DNA from: SLRI01 sp964393275
GTDB taxonomy: Bacteria > Pseudomonadota > Alphaproteobacteria > Geminicoccales > Geminicoccaceae
Direction: 5' to 3'
Assembly: GCA_964393275.1 (NCBI GenBank)
Contig: CAYMTA010000001.1
Span: forward strand, 1 to 64,000
DNA length: 64,000 nucleotides
The notes beneath the pieces were generated by a model. The model had not been told where the DNA came from and searched no databases. It was given only the letters and a program-made list of their open reading frames with translations. A program made the translations under genes and the position numbers. Positions 1 through 7,720 of this stretch are shown piece after piece (the stretch's first letter is position 1; the number at the start of each line of letters is the position of its first letter).

Positions 1-955
1 CCAGGCCTTCGATGATTTCCTCGAGGTAGCGGACCTTGCCCGCCTCGACCCAGGTCGCCATCTGGCTGGCGAATTTCGGGTAGAGGTGGCCGAAATCGTT
101 GAAGACGATGAAGCCCTGCAGGGTCATGCGCTTGCGCAGGATCATGCCCATCAGATAGTTGATCCGGTCGGGGCCGTCGGGCAGCGAGGTGGCGTTGTAG
201 ATCGAGACCAGGCCGCAGACGGGGATGCGGGCCTTGGGGTTGAGGAGCGGCAGCACGGCGTCGAGCACGGCACCGCCGACATTCTCGAAATAGATGTCGA
301 TGCCGTTCGGCACCGCCTTCTTCAGGGCATCGGGGAAGCCGCCGGCGCGATGGTCGATGCATTCATCGAAACCCAGGGTATCGACCACGTGGGCGCATTT
401 TTTGGCGCCGCCGGCGATGCCGACGACGCGGCAGCCGAGGATCTTGGCGACCTGGCCGACCGTGGCGCCGACCGGCCCGCTGGCGGCGGCGACGACCAGG
501 GTCTCGCCGGCCTTGGGCCGGCCGATCTCCGTCAGCCCGGCCCAGGCGGTGAGGCCGGGCATGCCGAGCACGCCGAGCGCCCAGGAGGGGTTCTTCGGGT
601 TTCGGCCCAGGTTGATCACGCCGGTGCCGTCCGAGAGGGCGTAATCCTGCCAGCCGCCGAAAGCGACGACCATGTCGCCCGGGGCGAAGGCGTCGAGGTC
701 GGATTCCACGACCTCGGCCACGGTGCCGCCCACCATGACGGCGCCCAAGTCGACGGGCGGCGTGTAGGATGGCGCGTCGCTCATCCGGCCGCGCATGTAG
801 GGGTCGAGCGACAGGTATTCGTTGCGCAGCAGCATCTGGCCCTTGCCGGGGGTCGGGACGTCGCCCGTCACCAGCCGCAACGTCCGGTCATCGGGCTCGC
901 CCTTCGGACGTTCCGCCAGCACCCACTGACGGTTGACGGTTGTCGATCGAGCCAT
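1..955 (-). CDS. NADP-dependent medium-chain oxidoreductase (3' end outside window)
   Basis: This is a zinc-independent medium-chain dehydrogenase/reductase of the CurA/YfmJ/PTGR type, which reduces enones or aldehydes with NADPH in the cytoplasm. The 318 visible residues start MARSTTVNRQW. An early LDPYMRGRM segment is followed by a nucleotide-binding loop (AASGPVGATVGQ) and later by IYFENVGG and LRKRMTLQGFIV, a succession typical of this family. No zinc-ligand cysteine cluster is visible. The frame is open to the window edge, so only the last ~20 residues are missing. The ATG at 955 was chosen because the family N-terminus begins a few residues before the conserved NRQW. The physiological substrate cannot be told from the sequence. 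Confidence 0.88.
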   Translation of the reverse strand, partial: MARSTTVNRQWVLAERPKGEPDDRTLRLVTGDVPTPGKGQMLLRNEYLSLDPYMRGRMSDAPSYTPPVDLGAVMVGGTVAEVVESDLDAFAPGDMVVAFGGWQDYALSDGTGVINLGRNPKNPSWALGVLGMPGLTAWAGLTEIGRPKAGETLVVAAASGPVGATVGQVAKILGCRVVGIAGGAKKCAHVVDTLGFDECIDHRAGGFPDALKKAVPNGIDIYFENVGGAVLDAVLPLLNPKARIPVCGLVSIYNATSLPDGPDRINYLMGMILRKRMTLQGFIVFNDFGHLYPKFASQMATWVEAGKVRYLEEIIEGL

Positions 956-1090
956 GGTTCATTGTCCTTCGGTTGCTCCATGGGACATGTGTGGGCGCTC
1001 GTCGGAAGCAAGCGGGGGGGACGGGAGCCATCTCTCGATCACCCGCAACTCGGCCGTCGCTGTCATGCGAGGGGGGACCTTCACGCGCAG

Positions 1091-1175
1091 GGGGGACAGC
1101 TCTCCCGTTACCCCTTCGGGCCGACGCGCGGGGCCGCCCATCAACGGTGGAAGGGTCGAAAAGGGAGCTGTCCCC
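1091..1175. repeat. REP-like imperfect inverted repeat
   Basis: The left arm (1091-1106) carries GGGGACAGCTCTCCC. The right arm (1163-1175) is GGGAGCTGTCCCC, preceded by CGAAAA. The arms are complementary except for a two-base insertion in the left arm. The 956-1248 gap otherwise holds no convincing gene. Extragenic palindromes of this look are common in proteobacteria as REP/RAYT-associated elements, but no transposase lies nearby and only this copy was noticed. A second, non-palindromic GGGGGGACCTT precedes the left arm. Confidence 0.45.
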
Positions 1176-1248
1176 GCCGTCCCAGGGGGCGGCTTGCAGC
1201 GGCGGCCCGGCGTTGCTACATCCGTGACAACATGACGGGAGCCCCTCG

Positions 1249-1476
1249 ATGATCGAGCTCAAGGTCCGCAAGTTCGGCAACTCCCTCGGCGTCGTGCTGC
1301 CGAAGGAGGTGGTCCGGCATCTCGAGACTCGGGATGGCGGTGTGGTCTATCTGACGGAGACGGCCGAAGGCGGGTATCGTCTCACCCCGTACGACCCCGG
1401 CTTCGAGGCGAAGATGGCGAAGGCCGAGGGGATCGTCGAGCGCTACCGCAACACGCTGCGTGCCCTGGCCAGGTGA
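1249..1476 (+). CDS. AbrB/MazE-family antitoxin
   Basis: This 75-residue swapped-hairpin AbrB/MazE-type protein probably binds its own promoter and neutralises the toxin encoded next. The N-terminus MIELKVRKFGNSLGVVLPKEVV has the conserved GNSxGVxLPKEV core. The C-terminal half (PYDPGFEAKMAKAEGIVERYRN) is the less conserved toxin-binding tail. A GGGAG ribosome site sits about seven bases before the ATG. The downstream toxin frame opens 17 bases before this stop, so the pair is probably coupled. Doc toxins are classically paired with Phd; an AbrB-type partner is known but less usual. Confidence 0.85.
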   Translation: MIELKVRKFGNSLGVVLPKEVVRHLETRDGGVVYLTETAEGGYRLTPYDPGFEAKMAKAEGIVERYRNTLRALAR

Positions 1477-1870
1477 GGCCGCGCTGGTCAGGATCGAGCT
1501 GGCGGAGACGCTGGCCTTGCACGAGCGACTCCTGGCGCTGCATGGCGGCCCGGCCGGTGTGCGTGACCGGACCCTGCTGGAATCGGCCCTGGCCCGGCCG
1601 CGACAGCGGGCCGCCGATGACGAGACGGCCGGCATCGTCGAGCTCGCGGCACTCTACACGGCTGCGATCATCCGCGATCACCCTTTCGTCGACGGCAACA
1701 AGCGCACGGGTTTTCTGCTCGGCATCCTCTTTCTCGAGCTGAACGGCCATGACTTCAACGCCGACGAAGCGGAGGCGGCGCAGGTCGTGCTGGCGCTGGC
1801 CGCCGGCACGATCGACGAGTCGGCCTATGCCGCTTTCCTCGCCGCCAACTCGACGCCCGTGAAGAGCTAG
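1460..1870 (+). CDS. Doc-type Fic-fold toxin (death-on-curing family)
   Basis: The 136-residue product contains HPFVDGNKR (residues 74-82), the Fic/Doc catalytic motif HxFx(D/N)(A/G)NKR. P1 Doc uses this motif to phosphorylate EF-Tu; the same activity is inferred here. The preceding helix (ELAALYTAAIIRDH) and RTLLESALARP near residue 40 match Doc rather than larger Fic proteins. The only good start is the GTG at 1460, which overlaps the antitoxin gene and gives a conventional Doc length. It ends directly against the fragment of a yjbR-like gene on the other strand, suggesting that the module arrived by insertion. Confidence 0.88.
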   Translation: MPWPGEAALVRIELAETLALHERLLALHGGPAGVRDRTLLESALARPRQRAADDETAGIVELAALYTAAIIRDHPFVDGNKRTGFLLGILFLELNGHDFNADEAEAAQVVLALAAGTIDESAYAAFLAANSTPVKS

Positions 1871-2005
1871 CCGATGGCCCTCTTTCGGCATGGCGAAGAT
1901 CCTGTCCCTCACCCGGAAGGTCGGGTCGCCCCAGGCTTCCTTCTCGGTCGCCTCCGGCAGGGCGAGGCAGATGGCGCGGAGCCGTTGAACCGGATCGGTG
2001 CTCAT
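1871..2005 (-). pseudogene. Truncated MmcQ/YjbR-family gene (5' fragment)
   Basis: The first ~42 codons read MSTDPVQRLRAICLALPEAT, then a segment ending WGDPTFRVRDRIFAM. This is the N-terminal signature of the YjbR/MmcQ DNA-binding-like family, whose members are usually about 110-120 residues. After this the frame runs antisense through the Doc gene and loses all similarity. A ribosome site (GGGGAGAA) remains before the ATG at 2005. The missing 3' part was not found on the far side of the toxin-antitoxin genes, so insertion was accompanied or followed by deletion. Confidence 0.7.
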
Positions 2006-2103
2006 GGCAATTCTCCCCCGATGGCTGGCGGGCCGGGCGGCTTGTCCCCTGGCGGCAAAGGCGCTAGGGCGATGGCACCTCCTTCCTGGCGGATACCCAA
2101 TTC

Positions 2104-2385
2104 ATGCGGCCCCTCGTCGTCCTGGTTCTTCTCTTGAGCGGCTGCGCCGAGGTCAGCGAGATGCGCGGGCCGGATGGCGATGTCCGCTACCTGGTCGGCT
2201 GCTACGGGGCGCTGACGCCGATGAGCGTCTGCCGGAAGAAGGCCCTGGAGCTCTGCCCGGGCGGCTACGAGGTCGACGATTCGCGCGAGTTCATGGGGCC
2301 GGGGCTGGTCACGCAAGCCGGCACGGCGCGCGACCTCGAGCGGCAGCTCGTCATCCAGTGCACCGAGCCGGCTCCAGGGGCGTAG
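2104..2385 (+). CDS. Small putative lipoprotein
   Basis: The 93-residue product begins MRPLVVLVLLLSGCAEV, a short signal peptide with a lipobox (LSGC, Cys14) that predicts lipidation and membrane anchoring. The mature part holds three further cysteines (VGCYG, SVCRK, ELCPGG) and another near the C-terminus (VIQCTE), so disulfides in the periplasm are likely. I do not recognise the family. It is convergent with the tartrate-dehydratase-like gene, leaving only six bases between the stop codons. Confidence 0.65.
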   Translation: MRPLVVLVLLLSGCAEVSEMRGPDGDVRYLVGCYGALTPMSVCRKKALELCPGGYEVDDSREFMGPGLVTQAGTARDLERQLVIQCTEPAPGA

Positions 2386-2391
2386 GCCGCT

Positions 2392-3561
2392 TCAGCCCGC
2401 CGCCAGCTCCTGGCAGAGGGCGTGGAGCGCGGCCTTGGTCTCGATGCCGATGCCGGGGGTCTGGGGCAGCTTCACCCTGCCCTGCTCGACCCGGATGCCG
2501 TCGGCGAAGCCGCCGAAGGGCTGGAAGATGCCGGGATAGCTCTCGTTGCCGCCGAGGTGGAGGCCGGCGGCGATGTTGAGGGACATCTGGTGGCCGCCGT
2601 GGGGGACGACGCGGCGGCTGGACCAGCCGTTCTTCTCCAGCATGGCGAGCGTGCGGGTGTACTCGCAGAGGCCGTAGCTGAGGGCGCAGTCGAACTGCAG
2701 CCAGTCGCGATCGGGGCGGAGGCCGGCGTAACGGACGAGGTTGGTGGCGTCGATGGTGGAGAAGAGGTTCTCGCCGGTCGCCATGGCGTTCGCGTAGTGG
2801 GGGGCGAGGTCGGCCTGGAGCGCGTAGTCGAGCGGGTCGCCGGGCTCCTCGTACCAGAGCAGGTCGAGCGGCTCGAGCGCCCGGGCATAGGCGATGGCGG
2901 TCTCGAGGTCGAAGCGGCCATTGGCGTCGACAGCGACGTGGGAGCCGGCGCCGGCGACGCCGATCACCGCCTCGATGCGATTCAGGTCCTCGGCGAGGGT
3001 GGCGCCGCCGATCTTGAGCTTGAAATCGAGATAGCCCATGTCCCGGTAGGATTTCACCTCGTCGACCAGGCCGTCGATGCCCTTGCCCGGGTGGTAGTAG
3101 CCGCCGGCGGCGTAGACCCAGACGGAGTCGTCCGCCAGGCCGCCCTTGAAGCGGTCGGCGAGCAGGCGCCAGAGGGGCACGCCCTCGATCTTGGCGAGCG
3201 CGTCCCAGATGGCCATGTCGAGCGTGCCGACCGCGACCGAGCGCTCGCCGTGGCCGCCGGGCTTCTCGTTGGTCATCATGCGATCCCAGCAGCGGAAGGG
3301 ATCGACGAGGCCGCTTTCGGGGTCGAGGAGGCTGTCGGGCTCGGCTTCGAGCAGGCGCGGGATCATGCGGTCGCGCATGATCGCACCGGCGGCATAGCGG
3401 CCGTTGGAGCTGAAGCCGAAGCCGGTGACCGGCCGGCCGTTGCGGACGACGTCGGTGGCGACCGCGACCAGCGAGCAGGTCATCTTCGAGAAGTCGATAT
3501 ACGCGTTGGCGATCTGCGACTTGATCGGGACGGCGGTCTCGCGGATGGCGGTGATGCGCAT
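2392..3561 (-). CDS. tarD: D(-)-tartrate dehydratase-like enolase-superfamily enzyme
   Basis: This mandelate racemase-subgroup enolase probably dehydrates D-tartrate to oxaloacetate. The 389-residue protein matches what I recall of Bradyrhizobium TarD along most of its length, including NEKPGGHGERSVAVGTLDMA, RPDRDWLQFDCALSYGLCEY and HGGHQMSLNIAAGL. The expected catalytic residues are present: KxK (Lys181, Lys183), metal ligands Asp212, Glu238 and Glu264, and His321. The start at 3561 was chosen over one eight codons upstream because its ATG shares a base with the TGA of the preceding M16 peptidase gene (TGATG), indicating coupling. No tartrate transporter or regulator is adjacent, so the substrate remains an inference. 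Confidence 0.85.
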   Translation of the reverse strand: MRITAIRETAVPIKSQIANAYIDFSKMTCSLVAVATDVVRNGRPVTGFGFSSNGRYAAGAIMRDRMIPRLLEAEPDSLLDPESGLVDPFRCWDRMMTNEKPGGHGERSVAVGTLDMAIWDALAKIEGVPLWRLLADRFKGGLADDSVWVYAAGGYYHPGKGIDGLVDEVKSYRDMGYLDFKLKIGGATLAEDLNRIEAVIGVAGAGSHVAVDANGRFDLETAIAYARALEPLDLLWYEEPGDPLDYALQADLAPHYANAMATGENLFSTIDATNLVRYAGLRPDRDWLQFDCALSYGLCEYTRTLAMLEKNGWSSRRVVPHGGHQMSLNIAAGLHLGGNESYPGIFQPFGGFADGIRVEQGRVKLPQTPGIGIETKAALHALCQELAAG

Positions 3562-4820
3562 CAGTCGGTCAGCCGCTTGGCCCACATGCCCGCGTCAGGC
3601 AGGCCCTTGACGGGGCCGATGGCGGCGACGGTGGGCTTGGGATCCTCGAGCAGGCGGGCGGCGACGCGGGCGATGGCGGCCTGGTCGACGGCTTCGTAGC
3701 GGGCGGTGAGCTCGGCCGGGGTCAGGTAGTCGCCGAAGCAGAGGAACTGGCGGGCGATGTCCTCGCAGACCGAGAAGCAGCCTTCCTGGCCCATCAGCAG
3801 GCTGGCCTTGAGCTGGGCCTTGGCGCGGCGAAGCTCCGCCTCGCCGATGCTGGAGGCCAGGTCCTGGAGCTCGCCGGCGATGACGCGGATGAGCTCGGGC
3901 ACGTCCTTCTCGCCGGTGCCGGCATAGATGCCGAAGACGCCGGAATCCTTGTGCAGGCCGGCGAAGGTGAAGACGGAGTAGCAGAGGCCCCGCTTCTCGC
4001 GGACCTCCTGGAAGAGGCGCGAGGACATGCCGCCGCCGAGCGCGGTCTGGAAGACCTGGAGCGGGATGAAGTCCGAGTCGGTGTAGGCGAAGGCCTCGAG
4101 GCCGAGGCAGAGGTGGACCTGCTCGAGGTCGCGGCCGGACAGCCACTCGCTGCCGGTGTAGGTGGCGGGCACGGGTGCGGGCTTCGGGCTCCTCCTCGCG
4201 AGGTCACCCAGCTTCTCGGCCGCCAGGGCGACGATGGCGTCGTGCTCGACCTTGCCGGAGGCGGCGACGATCAGCGATTCGGGGCCGTAATGGCTGTCGA
4301 TGAAGTCGCGCAGGGCCTCGCGCGGCAGGGCCTCGATGATCGCCTCGGTCCCGAGGATCGAGCGGCCGACCGGCTGGTTCGGGAAGGCCGCCTCCTGGAA
4401 CTGGTCGAAGACCAGGTCCGAGGGGGTGTCCAGGGTCTCGCCGATCTCCTGGAGGATGACGTGGCGCTCCTTCTCGTACTCCTCGGGATCGAAGGTCGAG
4501 TGGCGGAGGATGTCGGCGAGGATGTCGGCGGCGAGCGGCACGTCCTCGGCCAGGATGCGGGCGTAGTAGGCGGTGTGCTCGCGGCCGGTATAGGCGTTCA
4601 AGGAGCCGCCGACGTCCTCGATCTCCTCGGCGATTCCCTTGGCGGTGCGCCGCTCGGTGCCCTTGAAGGCCATGTGCTCGAGCATGTGGGCGACGCCGTT
4701 GACCTCGGCCGCCTCGTGGCGGGCGCCGGCATCGACCCAGATGCCGAAGCTCGCGGTCTCGACCCTGGGCATGGTCTCGGTGACGACGCGGATACCGTTC
4801 GAGAGCGTGGTGATCTGCAT
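3561..4820 (-). CDS. M16 family zinc peptidase (processing-peptidase-like)
   Basis: This 419-residue single-unit M16B peptidase is related to mitochondrial processing peptidase beta. The inverted zinc motif HxxEH is at residues 45-49 (HMLEH), and the third ligand is expected in the HVILQEIGE segment near residue 125. The start MQITTLSNGIRVVTE is the standard N-terminus of the family. There is no signal peptide, so it is cytoplasmic. It lies 17 bases after thrC, an association frequent in alphaproteobacteria, and its stop overlaps the start of the tartrate dehydratase-like gene. The natural substrate is not evident. Confidence 0.9.
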   Translation of the reverse strand: MQITTLSNGIRVVTETMPRVETASFGIWVDAGARHEAAEVNGVAHMLEHMAFKGTERRTAKGIAEEIEDVGGSLNAYTGREHTAYYARILAEDVPLAADILADILRHSTFDPEEYEKERHVILQEIGETLDTPSDLVFDQFQEAAFPNQPVGRSILGTEAIIEALPREALRDFIDSHYGPESLIVAASGKVEHDAIVALAAEKLGDLARRSPKPAPVPATYTGSEWLSGRDLEQVHLCLGLEAFAYTDSDFIPLQVFQTALGGGMSSRLFQEVREKRGLCYSVFTFAGLHKDSGVFGIYAGTGEKDVPELIRVIAGELQDLASSIGEAELRRAKAQLKASLLMGQEGCFSVCEDIARQFLCFGDYLTPAELTARYEAVDQAAIARVAARLLEDPKPTVAAIGPVKGLPDAGMWAKRLTD

Positions 4821-4837
4821 GTTTTCTCGGGTTCGCT

Positions 4838-6229
4838 TCAGGTGGCGGAGCCGGCCCAGGCGCGCAGGTGCGCCTGCAGGGCGGCGAGGTCGTTCGGCAG
4901 GGTGGCGAAGCGTTCAGGGGCCTGCAGCATGGCGGCGAGCGGCTCCGGCAGGGGGGCCGCCTCGCCGACCGCACGGATCATGGCCTCGGGGAACTTGGCG
5001 GGATGCGCCGTGGCGAGGCTGACGAGCGGTGTCCCGGGCGGGCGGAGGTCGCGGCCGGCGCGGATGCCGACGGCGGTGTGCGGATCGACGAGCCGGCCCG
5101 TGGCGGCCCTGACCTCGGCGATGGTTTTGGCCGTCGTCGCCTCGTCCACCCGCTTGCCGGCGAAGAGCCGGCGGGCGGCGGCGAGCCGGTCGCGGTCGAG
5201 CTCGAGGGCGCCATCCTCGGCGAAGCCGGCCATGCGCCGCGCCACCTCGACGCCGTCACGGTCCAGAAGCTCGAACAGCAGCCGCTCGAAGTTGGAGGCG
5301 ACCTGGATGTCCATGGACGGGCTCATGGTGGCGGCGACCTCGCCGCGCGCGTAGCGGCCGGATTCGAGGAAGCGGGCGAGGATGTCGTTGGTGTTGGTGG
5401 CGACGATCAGCCTCGCCACCGGCAGGCCGATGCGATGGGCGACGTAGCCGGCATAGACGTCGCCGAAATTGCCGGTCGGCACGGCGAAGGCCAAGGGCCG
5501 GGCGAGCCCGCCGAGGCGAAGGGCCGTGTAGACGTAGTAGCCGGCCTGGGCGACGACGCGGGCCCAGTTGATCGAGTTGACGGCGGCGAGCCGCAGCCCG
5601 TCCCGGAAAGCGCGGTCGTTGAACATGTCCTTGAGGCGGTTCTGGCAGTCGTCGAACGTGCCCTCCACGGCGATGATCTCGACATTCGCCTCGGCCGAGG
5701 TGGTCATCTGGCGCTGCTGGACCGGCGAGATGCGGCCCTCGGGGAAGAGGATGGCGACCCGGATTCGGTCCAGCCCGGCGAAGGCGCGGACGGCGGCGGC
5801 ACCGGTGTCGCCCGAGGTGGCGCCGACGATGGTGATGCGCTCGCCTCGCCGCGCCAGGACCGCCTCGAACATGCGGCCGAGGAGCTGCATGGCGAAGTCC
5901 TTGAAGGCGAAGGTCGGCCCGTGGAAGAGCTCGAGCAGCCACTCGTCGTGGTCGAGCTGGACCAGGGGTGCCGTGGCCGGGTGGCGAAAGCCGGCATAGG
6001 CGTCCCTGGCCATGGCTTCGAGCTCGGCCGCGTCGAAGCAGCCGGTGGTGAAGGGGGCGAGGAGGCGCGCCACGGTGGTCGGGTAGTCGAGGCCGGCCAG
6101 GGCCTCGAGGTCGATGACCGGCCAGGTCTCGGGGACGAAGAGTCCGCCATCCAGGGCGAGGCCGCGCAGCAGCACGTCCTCGAAGCTCCGGCCGTGGCTG
6201 CCGCCGCGCGTGCTGGTGTAGGTGGTCAT
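4838..6229 (-). CDS. thrC: Threonine synthase
   Basis: ThrC converts O-phosphohomoserine to threonine with pyridoxal phosphate, the last step of threonine synthesis. The 463-residue product starts MTTYTSTRGG. It carries the PLP lysine in GPTFAFKDFAMQLLG (Lys110), the cofactor-binding ATSGDTGAAA loop and PTGNFGDVYAGY. These are characteristic of the long, fungal/proteobacterial-type enzyme. It is the second gene of a minus-strand run (SGNH hydrolase, thrC, M16 peptidase, tartrate dehydratase-like) with gaps of 15 and 17 bases. No leader or attenuator was recognised upstream. Confidence 0.95.
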   Translation of the reverse strand: MTTYTSTRGGSHGRSFEDVLLRGLALDGGLFVPETWPVIDLEALAGLDYPTTVARLLAPFTTGCFDAAELEAMARDAYAGFRHPATAPLVQLDHDEWLLELFHGPTFAFKDFAMQLLGRMFEAVLARRGERITIVGATSGDTGAAAVRAFAGLDRIRVAILFPEGRISPVQQRQMTTSAEANVEIIAVEGTFDDCQNRLKDMFNDRAFRDGLRLAAVNSINWARVVAQAGYYVYTALRLGGLARPLAFAVPTGNFGDVYAGYVAHRIGLPVARLIVATNTNDILARFLESGRYARGEVAATMSPSMDIQVASNFERLLFELLDRDGVEVARRMAGFAEDGALELDRDRLAAARRLFAGKRVDEATTAKTIAEVRAATGRLVDPHTAVGIRAGRDLRPPGTPLVSLATAHPAKFPEAMIRAVGEAAPLPEPLAAMLQAPERFATLPNDLAALQAHLRAWAGSAT

Positions 6230-6244
6230 CGGTGGCTCGTCTTT

Positions 6245-6898
6245 TCAGGCTGGGGCGGCGCCGCTCAGCCGGCGAAGCGCCTTGGCCACCTCCCGGCCGA
6301 GGGTGGCGTGGGCGGCCTCGTCATAATGGATGCCGTCGATCGGGCTGACCTTTATGTGGTCGCCGGCATCGAGAAAGCCCGTTTCGAGCCAGGCGGCGGA
6401 GCGACGCAGCCAGGGCCCGAGTGCGAGCGACTTCGCCTTGCCGCCCTCGAAGATCTCGGCGAGGCAGCCGGCCTCCTCGATCGGCGGCGGGGCGATGATC
6501 AGGATCCTGGGCTGGGTCCGGCCGGGGGCGGCGCAGAGCTGGCGGGTGGTCATGACCAGCAGCTCGATCGAGCGGGCGATGTCGGCGGCGCCGACCGAAT
6601 GGCGCAGCTTGAGGTCGTTGGTGCCGAGCTTGATAATCATCAGGTCGAGGGGCGAGTGGCTGCCGAGCAGCATCGGCAGGGCCGTGAGGCCGCTCATGTG
6701 CAGGCCCTCGATCGGGTCGTCATGCACGGTGGTGCGGCCGGGCAGGCCCTCCTCGATGACGCGGAAGTCGCGGCCGAGCTCGGCCGCGAGCACGCCGGGC
6801 CAGCGCTGGTCCGGCCCGAGGCGCCTGATGTCGCCGGGGCCGGTCAGCGGCAGGGTGCCGTGGGTGTTGGAATCGCCGAAGCAGAGAAGGGTGGGCAC
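6245..6898 (-). CDS. SGNH/GDSL-family hydrolase
   Basis: The 217-residue protein begins MPTLLCFGDSNTHGT, with the block I GDS serine (Ser10). KLGTNDLK forms block III, and a C-terminal DGIHYDEAAH supplies the Asp/His pair. This is the SGNH esterase fold; the N-terminus is closest in look to cytoplasmic aryl-esterase/acyl-transferase members. No signal peptide is visible. It appears to be the first gene of the thrC operon, 15 bases upstream of thrC. The substrate is unknown. Confidence 0.88.
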   Translation of the reverse strand: MPTLLCFGDSNTHGTLPLTGPGDIRRLGPDQRWPGVLAAELGRDFRVIEEGLPGRTTVHDDPIEGLHMSGLTALPMLLGSHSPLDLMIIKLGTNDLKLRHSVGAADIARSIELLVMTTRQLCAAPGRTQPRILIIAPPPIEEAGCLAEIFEGGKAKSLALGPWLRRSAAWLETGFLDAGDHIKVSPIDGIHYDEAAHATLGREVAKALRRLSGAAPA

Positions 6899-7033
6899 GG
6901 GATCGGGTCCTTCGGGCGGGGCGGGAACGGGCGGGCGGCGGGAACGAGCTTGCGCGCCTGTCGATAGCCCCGATCGAGGGTGCGGGACAAGCGGCCCCTG
7001 GCCGCCTGCCCCGCTCGCCTGCCCCGTTCTGGC

Positions 7034-7321
7034 CTACTCGGTCGCCTTCTTCACGGCGTCGCCGGCGTCCTCTGCCGCATCGCCGACCGCGTCGCCGGCA
7101 TCCTCGGCCGTGTCCTCGATGGCATCCCCGGCGCTCTCGGCGGCGTCGCCGGCCTCGTCAACCGCGTTGTCCACGGCCGCCCCGGCCTCGCTGCCGGCCT
7201 CCTCGGCCGGCCCGTCGTCGCAGGCGGTCACCGTCAGGGCCAGAAGGCCGAAGGTGACGGCCATCGCCAGCCGCCGCCAGTCGGCCACGCGCCAGGGCGC
7301 GCCGTCCTTTTGTGCCGACAT
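7034..7321 (-). CDS. Small repeat-containing lipoprotein, probably stress-induced
   Basis: The 95-residue product has a signal sequence ending ALTVTAC, a lipobox with the lipidated Cys near residue 34. The mature part is built of degenerate units of the type (E/D)(D/A)AGDAV, with A-x-D-A recurring every 7-11 residues, ending KKATE. The acidic, alanine-rich chain should form an amphipathic or extended helix in the periplasm. The ATG at 7321 was chosen for its GGAGG six bases upstream; earlier in-frame starts are antisense noise. An EcfG-type promoter lies directly upstream, pointing to general-stress control. It resembles entericidin-like lipoproteins in size and layout only. Confidence 0.72.
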   Translation of the reverse strand: MSAQKDGAPWRVADWRRLAMAVTFGLLALTVTACDDGPAEEAGSEAGAAVDNAVDEAGDAAESAGDAIEDTAEDAGDAVGDAAEDAGDAVKKATE

Positions 7322-7720
7322 CGGCATCCTCCATGTTGTTGAGCTGCATCTCATGAACGAACGGGGGCGGGTCTTGTTCCGCGAACGGGCGGGAATGGCA
7401 GCCGGCCGGGCCGGCCTGCAGATCTGGTCGGCTTCCGCCGGAGCCCGCCCTTCATGGGTTCTTAAGAACTGCTCCGTATAACGGTCGCCTGGAGCCGAGC
7501 GGTGCAGCTTGCGACCAGGAAGGGGCGGAGTGTCGATGATCCTATCAGCCGATGGCCTTGGCCTTGCCATGATCGCAGGCGGCGATGTCGCTTCGGCGTC
7601 GGCATCGGCGCGCCCGCCTGGGCGCAGGGGCCGATGCAAGGCGACGGCGACGCGGCGCGGCCGGCGAGCGCCGGGGCCTGCCGCCGCGTGATGCAGGGTG
7701 CGGGCGGTCCGCCCTCCTCC
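7322..7720. other. Non-coding gap between lipoprotein and M32 peptidase genes
   Basis: About 400 bases without a convincing gene. The left end contains the EcfG promoter of the lipoprotein. A perfect 12-base palindrome GTTCTTAAGAAC lies at 7458-7469. A GC hairpin GGGCGG/CCGCCC (7702-7714) follows the M32 stop by a few bases but has no U tract. The small open frames present lack ribosome sites and recognisable sequence. Confidence 0.5.
7356..7380 (-). promoter_or_regulatory. EcfG (general stress sigma factor) promoter
   Basis: On the minus strand GGAAC (7380-7376) is followed by exactly 16 bases and then CGTT (7359-7356). This is the alphaproteobacterial EcfG consensus GGAAC-N16/17-CGTT with no mismatch. 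Transcription would start near 7349, giving a ~28-base leader with a GGAGG before the lipoprotein start at 7321. No equally good match was noticed elsewhere in the window. Confidence 0.65.

Noticed and set aside
7509..7691. Small plus-strand frame in the gap before the M32 gene
   Set aside because: No ribosome site, no recognisable sequence, Arg-rich shadow composition.
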